From NCBI GenBank assembly GCA_022710255.1, contig JAKLHG010000266.1, forward strand, positions 1-5,863: DNA of 5,863 nt. Reading direction: 5' to 3'. This stretch comes from Candidatus Hydrogenedentota bacterium (lineage in GTDB: Bacteria > Hydrogenedentota > Hydrogenedentia > Hydrogenedentales > CAITNO01). The position numbers and the translations under genes are program-made. Below, piece after piece: positions 4,014 through 5,863 of this stretch (the stretch's first letter is position 1; each line of letters begins with the position of its first letter). The notes under the pieces were generated by a model that saw nothing but the letters and a program-made list of their open reading frames with translations, did no database searches and was not told the origin of the DNA.

Positions 4014-5863
4014 ATGCGCCTCTTCTACAGTCTGCTGCCTACCGCCTTGTTGCTGTTCTTCTTATGCGGCGTCGGCGATGCGGCGGATATACCGCCCTCC
4101 GCTTTTCATCCAGACGGCGGCGCGCCGGACTGGAACATGCCGGAAGTTCCGCGGGTCGCCCCGGAGGGAGAGGCGGGGAAAACCGCCACCGCAGAACGCC
4201 CCCTTATCGCGCGCATCGCTCAACTCATGCTGGTGACGCTGGAAGGCGTTACCGCGCCCTCGGCAAATGATCTTGCTTTTCTCAAGGATACGCTCCCCGG
4301 GGGCGTGGTGGTACCCCATGCGACCAAGGCAAGCGCGGCTGCCGCCTATGTCAATATGTTGCATGCAATCGCGAAAAGCGCGGGGAAACCCCTGTTGGTG
4401 GGGACGGATTTATACCGGTTGACCGAGCCGGTGCGCCATGTTCCTTCCGGATTTGTACAGTTGCCGTCCCTGCTGGCCATTACGGCATCTGGAGACCGCG
4501 GCAGTGTGAAAGACCTGGCCCGTTTAATGGCGCAGCATGTGCATTTCATGGGATTTAATTTTCATTTCGGTCCCACTTTGGAACTGGCGCCCACCTTGTC
4601 CGGCGCCAGAAACACCATTCATACCTTTGGAAGCGACCCCGACTTCGCGGCCGAGGCCGGCCTCTTGTTTCACGAGACCTTCACGGAAAACCGCGTGCTG
4701 TATATGCCGGCTGGATTCCCCGGCGGCGGCGCCAACCGTGCGGACAGGAACCCGGCGGTATTGACGACACCCCGGCAAACACTGCTCGACCATGACGCCC
4801 TGCCCTACCGGAAACTGGCGGAACAGGGTGTCGGCATGATGCACGTGGGTAATGTGCTTTCACCCACGCTTGACCCGGAAAACCGGCCCGCAAGCATGTC
4901 GTCCGTGGTGATTACGGATATACTGCGCGGAGAGATGGGCTTTGAAGGGGTGGTGGTTGCGGGTCCCATGGATGACGAGGTATTGCGCACACGCTACGAT
5001 TCCAGTGAAGCCGCGCTGCAGGCCCTGGAAGCCGGAGCCGATATGCTTTATTGGCAGGGCGGCCTGTTGCCGGTACTCCACGCCATAGCCCGTATCGCGG
5101 CGGAAGTGGAAACCGGCGCGCTGGACGAGGCACGCATCAATCGTTCCCTGGAGCGTCTGGACGCGCTGAAAGCGTCTTTGAACACGCCTGACAAACCTGT
5201 CACCGAGCGGGAGGCGGCCAAGCAGGCGGGCCAGGAGGAATTGGTCGAAACAAGCCGTAAGGTGGAGCGGCATGCTATCACACTGCTCAAAAATGACGGC
5301 AATGTGCTTCCCCTGATAAAAAAGGTTAGCACCCCGGTTGGCATTACCGGAACCGTGGGCGTTGATGAACTGCACAGCCTGCTGAAAAAGGAATTGAAAC
5401 AAGTGGTGCAGCAGCGCATTACCACAGCGCACCACATCGGTGAAATACAGCGTTTCGAAATCGAACGGCTAACAAAAAATATGCGGGGAATACGCACCGT
5501 GATTTGTGTCCTTACGGACGGCATCCGTGTGGAAACCCAGATGGAACTGTTGCAGGCCCTGAAAGCCAACGCTCCCCAAGTGGTGGTGATCTATCTCGGC
5601 CATCCGCAAAACGCCGCCCGCCTGACCAGCGCCGACGCCCTGGTGCTTGCCTACTGCGATACTGTCGCGGTCGCCCAGACGCTGGAGGCCATGGCCGGCA
5701 TCCTGATTGGCAATGCGCCCCTTTCTATACTCTCTCTCGACGCTCCCATTGAGATGAAAACCGGGGAGGAACGCTCCTTTAACGCGGGGGAAGTGATTCA
5801 AGCGCCTTCGGGAAGATTGCCAATAGCCTTGTCATCGGAATTTCCGGCCGGCACCGCCGCGCG
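4014..5863 (+). CDS. Exported GH3-like protein with degenerate active site (probable pseudoenzyme), 3' end outside window
   Basis: Open to the right edge; 616 codons visible with no stop. Residues 1-24 form a signal peptide: R2, a hydrophobic FYSLLPTALLLFFLCGVG, cleavage likely near GDA-A. Residues about 64-390 match the GH3 N-terminal barrel in order: PLLVGTD (126-132), GFVQLPSLLAI, the HFGPTLEL strand (184-191), TFGSDPDFAAEAG (204-216), FPGGG (235-239), LPYRKLAEQGVGMMHVGNV, RPASMSSVVITDILRGEMGFEGVVV (with GFEGVVV at 309-315), then ALEAGADMLYW. VERHAITLLKNDGNVLPL (417-434) opens the GH3 C-terminal domain, which reaches SGRLPIAL (599-606). Family enzymes (beta-glucosidase, beta-N-acetylhexosaminidase) use an Asp nucleophile after GVVV-T/S; here that position is G317 within A-G-P. 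The Lys-His pair before FPGHG is A233-G234, the second His is G238, the His of DSH is N246 (D244 kept), and the EGGR after D132 is missing. Probably exported and non-catalytic, perhaps glycan-binding, or changed in mechanism. The frame is uninterrupted, so it is not a decayed pseudogene. Confidence 0.85.
   Translation, partial: MRLFYSLLPTALLLFFLCGVGDAADIPPSAFHPDGGAPDWNMPEVPRVAPEGEAGKTATAERPLIARIAQLMLVTLEGVTAPSANDLAFLKDTLPGGVVVPHATKASAAAAYVNMLHAIAKSAGKPLLVGTDLYRLTEPVRHVPSGFVQLPSLLAITASGDRGSVKDLARLMAQHVHFMGFNFHFGPTLELAPTLSGARNTIHTFGSDPDFAAEAGLLFHETFTENRVLYMPAGFPGGGANRADRNPAVLTTPRQTLLDHDALPYRKLAEQGVGMMHVGNVLSPTLDPENRPASMSSVVITDILRGEMGFEGVVVAGPMDDEVLRTRYDSSEAALQALEAGADMLYWQGGLLPVLHAIARIAAEVETGALDEARINRSLERLDALKASLNTPDKPVTEREAAKQAGQEELVETSRKVERHAITLLKNDGNVLPLIKKVSTPVGITGTVGVDELHSLLKKELKQVVQQRITTAHHIGEIQRFEIERLTKNMRGIRTVICVLTDGIRVETQMELLQALKANAPQVVVIYLGHPQNAARLTSADALVLAYCDTVAVAQTLEAMAGILIGNAPLSILSLDAPIEMKTGEERSFNAGEVIQAPSGRLPIALSSEFPAGTAA

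Noticed and set aside
4014..4070. Lipoprotein signal at the GH3-like N terminus
   Set aside because: A Cys is present (C18), but the preceding residues are L-F-F-L; the -1 position is Leu instead of Gly, Ala or Ser, so the lipobox does not fit. A standard signal peptide with cleavage near residues 23-24 fits better.
4860..5435. Minus-strand 191-codon open frame opposite the GH3-like gene
   Set aside because: Antisense to an unbroken frame with recognisable GH3 motifs; its translation shows no known domain.

Overview
The window is about 57-58% GC by eye. It holds parts or all of four protein genes, at least three of them tied to carbohydrate processing and at least two predicted to be exported. 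The style of the genes (a secreted CE6/SASA-type acetylesterase, a large secreted TIM-barrel-like protein with an N-terminal helical repeat, a secreted GH3-like protein) fits a polysaccharide-degrading bacterium of the Planctomycetes/Verrucomicrobia/Lentisphaerae or Hydrogenedentes type. That placement is an impression from protein style and not a measurement; no rRNA or marker gene is present.

Layout. (1) 1-716, plus strand: C-terminal part of a sialate O-acetylesterase-like SGNH hydrolase; its start and catalytic Ser lie upstream of the window. (2) 717-835: short spacer with a GC hairpin directly after the stop, an A-tract and a weak promoter-like pair. (3) 836-1354, plus strand: small hotdog-fold (PaaI-type) thioesterase with an N-terminal CxxC motif. 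(4) 1355-1400: 46-base convergent spacer with a GC-rich inverted repeat. (5) 1401-3668, minus strand: complete 755-residue putative exported glycoside-hydrolase-like protein with a strong Shine-Dalgarno. (6) 3669-4013: 345-base divergent spacer with promoter-like elements on both strands and two overlapping perfect inverted repeats. (7) 4014 to the window end, plus strand: GH3-like protein with a signal peptide, 616 codons visible, open at the 3' edge.

The main point of interest is gene 7. It keeps the GH3 scaffold, but by motif alignment it has lost almost every catalytic and sugar-contacting residue: the nucleophile Asp is Gly317, the Lys-His pair is Ala233-Gly234, the general-acid His is Asn246, and the EGGR loop is replaced. 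It therefore looks like a GH3 pseudoenzyme divergently paired with an uncharacterised glycosidase-like protein. No mobile element, CRISPR array, tRNA or rRNA was seen. The large open frames opposite the 755-residue gene are judged to be shadows.
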